Below are positions 62,319 to 64,000 of a stretch of 64,000 nucleotides of DNA, one piece after another. Under the pieces are notes generated by a model. That model was not told the DNA's origin. It made no database searches and worked only from the letters and a program-made list of their open reading frames with translations. Source of the stretch: Treponema sp. (GTDB taxonomy: Bacteria > Spirochaetota > Spirochaetia > Treponematales > Treponemataceae). The DNA lies in contig JAFZKN010000021.1 in the NCBI GenBank assembly GCA_017553635.1, forward strand, positions 242,252 through 306,251. Direction: 5' to 3'. The position numbers and the translations under genes were made by a program. The stretch's first letter is position 1, and each line of letters begins with the position of its first letter.

Positions 62319-63167
62319 TTGTACCCGGCCTTAAACACACCTCAATTCAAAGAGATTTCAGAAAATAAAAATTCTGGAAAAGCAAAGAATTTTTTTTCCT
62401 TCATATCTTTATCAATTCTTTTATCAACAATCTTTATTACCTCATGTTCAAATCTAATCGCAGATGTTCTTCTCAGAACTTATGATGATCCCTTTGATGA
62501 AGTACCAAATGCAGACTGGTTTTCAGAAGAGAAAAAAATAGTTATAAGCTGGACAAAAGATGAAGGGGCAGATGAATATATTCTGCTTCGTGCAGAAGAT
62601 TCTGTCAGCCCGCAGTATAAACAGATTTACAGAGGAAAAGGTTTAAGCTTTACAGATACATTAAGCAACGGACTTAATGTAAATCAGAGATATCTGTATA
62701 AACTGGATAAAATCCGTGGTACAAAACCATTTTATGGACAGAAAATGGCATATGCATACTGTTCTGACAGAAGCCGTGATATTTATTACAATAATACAGA
62801 AGAAAAAAAGATTGAATTAACTTCTGATATAGACAGTTTAAACCTTTATTACGGGCGTTTCTGCGACGGAACTGTAATATTTGAAGAAGATTATTTTTAC
62901 GTAGTAATTCCTCCACACAGACAGGCTGAGCTTGTTTTAGAGCAGACAGCCCCATCCATGTCAACACAGTGTTATATCAATTTTACCGATAAAGGATCGC
63001 CTGAACAGACATTTCCGACAGGTTCATTAAAGCTTGAAAACAGGACTTCAGAATATCAGATAAGAAAGATAAAGCTTTCCTTAGACAGCTCCTGTGTCAC
63101 AGGCTCTGGTCTTTATATTGTGACTTATAATCTTTCCCTTGCAAATATAAGCAAGTACCAGAACTGA
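62319..63167 (+). CDS. Fn3-like lipoprotein, possibly phase-variable
   Basis: From TTG at 62319 the frame encodes 282 residues. The signal-like FFSFISLSILLSTIFITSC gives a lipobox about 40 residues in, unusually far from the start. A fibronectin-III-like region follows (VISWTKDEGADEYILLRAED, about residues 75-125), then a beta-rich C-terminal part. No ATG exists in frame before the signal; an ATG at 62287 lies out of frame across the poly-G tract. The TTG has AGG four bases before it, so low-level expression from it is possible. The next gene begins seven bases after the stop, in a three-gene exported-protein series. Confidence 0.65.
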   Translation: MYPALNTPQFKEISENKNSGKAKNFFSFISLSILLSTIFITSCSNLIADVLLRTYDDPFDEVPNADWFSEEKKIVISWTKDEGADEYILLRAEDSVSPQYKQIYRGKGLSFTDTLSNGLNVNQRYLYKLDKIRGTKPFYGQKMAYAYCSDRSRDIYYNNTEEKKIELTSDIDSLNLYYGRFCDGTVIFEEDYFYVVIPPHRQAELVLEQTAPSMSTQCYINFTDKGSPEQTFPTGSLKLENRTSEYQIRKIKLSLDSSCVTGSGLYIVTYNLSLANISKYQN

Positions 63168-63174
63168 GGTGAGT

Positions 63175-63852
63175 ATGAAACAGTTTTTTGTATTATGTGC
63201 AGTTCTAGTTTTATCATTCAGCTGTGAGATGCCTGTAAATACAGCAGGTAATAATGGTTATGAAAGTGGCAGTACAGGTCAGATTGAAAGAACTGATGAT
63301 TTATTTGTAAGCCAAAGCAGTGATGAAAACAAATATATCCTTGATGTAAACGATAAAAAATACATTAAAGAAAACGGCTACACGGTATGGACAGAGATCG
63401 GGGTAAATGACTCTTCTTCATTTGAAAAAATCACTTGCAATATGAATAAAGAATACGGAGATACTGACGCGGGTTATGGAATTATCTTTCTGTTTAACGG
63501 TAATGAGAATCATGAATATCTTTTAACTGTTCTCATCAATAATAAGCAGAAATACTGCATAGGACGTCTTAAGGACAGCAGTTTTTCACTCATACAGAAC
63601 TGGACTAAAACAGAAAATCTTACAGTTGGAAATACAGGAAACGGAAATGAAATAAGCGTTGAGTATGTAACTGAAGGAAGTCATGAAAATAAATTTCTTT
63701 TAAAGATAAACGGAAAAGAAGAAACATATTTTACAGATTCTGAAAACATGCATCCGGTTTTTAAAGACACTAAATGGGGATATGCCGCTGTCATTTCTCC
63801 ATTTGAAAATTTTGACATTTCAAGAGTAAGGATTATATATAGAAAAAAGTAG
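63175..63852 (+). CDS. Lipoprotein of unknown function
   Basis: A 225-residue lipoprotein: MKQFFVLCAVLVLSFSC ends in a lipobox. ATG at 63175 is preferred because GAGGTGA lies just before it. The mature part is beta-rich (YGIIFLFNGNENHEYLLTV; IYRKK end) and resembles LamG/keto-disaccharide-type sandwich folds only loosely. It follows the Fn3-like lipoprotein by seven bases. Confidence 0.7.
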   Translation: MKQFFVLCAVLVLSFSCEMPVNTAGNNGYESGSTGQIERTDDLFVSQSSDENKYILDVNDKKYIKENGYTVWTEIGVNDSSSFEKITCNMNKEYGDTDAGYGIIFLFNGNENHEYLLTVLINNKQKYCIGRLKDSSFSLIQNWTKTENLTVGNTGNGNEISVEYVTEGSHENKFLLKINGKEETYFTDSENMHPVFKDTKWGYAAVISPFENFDISRVRIIYRKK

Positions 63853-63862
63853 GAGTTTATGA

Positions 63863-64000
63863 ATGAAAAGCAGTAGAGAAAAAATTTTAAACATTGTTAA
63901 TGAAAAGAATGAACAGAATTATTCAAGAAGATTTAAAGCACTCTGTATGCTCGTGATGTATGCATTAAGCTTTTCACCTTTTTTATATGCAGAAGACGAT
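63863..64000 (+). CDS. Exported protein, 3'-truncated by the window end
   Basis: The first 46 residues of a protein: a charged N-region of about 23 residues, then a hydrophobic signal core (ALCMLVMYALSFSPFLYA) and AEDD. AGGAG lies eight bases before the ATG at 63863. An ATG four bases upstream (63859) would give only five codons. The rest lies outside the window. Confidence 0.6.
   Translation, partial: MKSSREKILNIVNEKNEQNYSRRFKALCMLVMYALSFSPFLYAEDD

Overview
The window looks like the chromosome of a low-GC, host-associated spirochaete, most likely an intestinal or rumen Treponema. Supporting signs are a FadL-like UPF0164 outer-membrane protein, many secreted TPR/HEAT proteins and lipoproteins with loose spirochaete lipoboxes, a methyl-accepting chemotaxis protein, a very large SpoIIE-type receptor phosphatase, and an oversized signal peptidase I. 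The species call is an inference; no rRNA or other decisive marker lies in the window. I see no tRNA, rRNA, CRISPR array or intact insertion sequence.

Layout. 1-7000: the 3' part of pnp, a hairpin cluster with a terminator, dut, an LptF/LptG-type permease pair, tgt, a HEAT-repeat protein and an ASCH protein. 7044-10756 (minus): a DEAH helicase and a CapA-like lipoprotein. 10902-16634: a chemotaxis receptor, an OFA-type MFS transporter, and the GGGtGRT protein with its NifU/SufU-like partner. 16785-21244: a PHP phosphatase, a DUF4912 protein next to a GH57 glucan enzyme, and UPF0164. 21471-31186: a secreted TPR protein, a 1552-residue receptor phosphatase, an unknown TIM-barrel-like protein, and a YqeG-HAD/VanW fusion. 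31302-38255: a DEAD helicase, an ABC-F protein, an AT-rich accessory patch with Rhs-like fragments and small membrane proteins, a tandem 77-base repeat, and pcrA.

38373-51661: a large Ig-like/BspA-type surface lipoprotein, a small lipoprotein, RlmK-like and RlmI-like rRNA methyltransferases, a HAD phosphatase, a secreted glycan-binding-type protein, DUF2087, Fic, an ankyrin protein, miaA and a small conserved-looking protein. 51759-61310: tatD, an HPt protein, lepB, dCMP deaminase, ispG, a TPR protein, an Omp85-like barrel, a WecA/TagO-like transferase and manC. The last group is an envelope-biogenesis neighbourhood: ispG feeds isoprenoid carrier synthesis, the GT4 enzyme loads a sugar on that carrier, and manC makes GDP-mannose. 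The window ends in a surface-lipoprotein locus (62287-64000).

Main points for a second look: (1) at least eight genes have a recognisable -10 hexamer only 5-9 bases before the start codon and no Shine-Dalgarno sequence, which suggests widespread leaderless transcription; (2) an eight-G tract at 62293-62300 separates an ATG from a lipoprotein reading frame, so that one added G would join them, a likely phase-variation switch; (3) a tandem repeat at 36084-36238 keeps its flanks but replaces a hairpin with an unrelated, still fully paired hairpin; (4) the Rhs-like accessory patch; (5) a signal peptide at 21471 that has no canonical start codon; (6) the HAD-VanW fusion.
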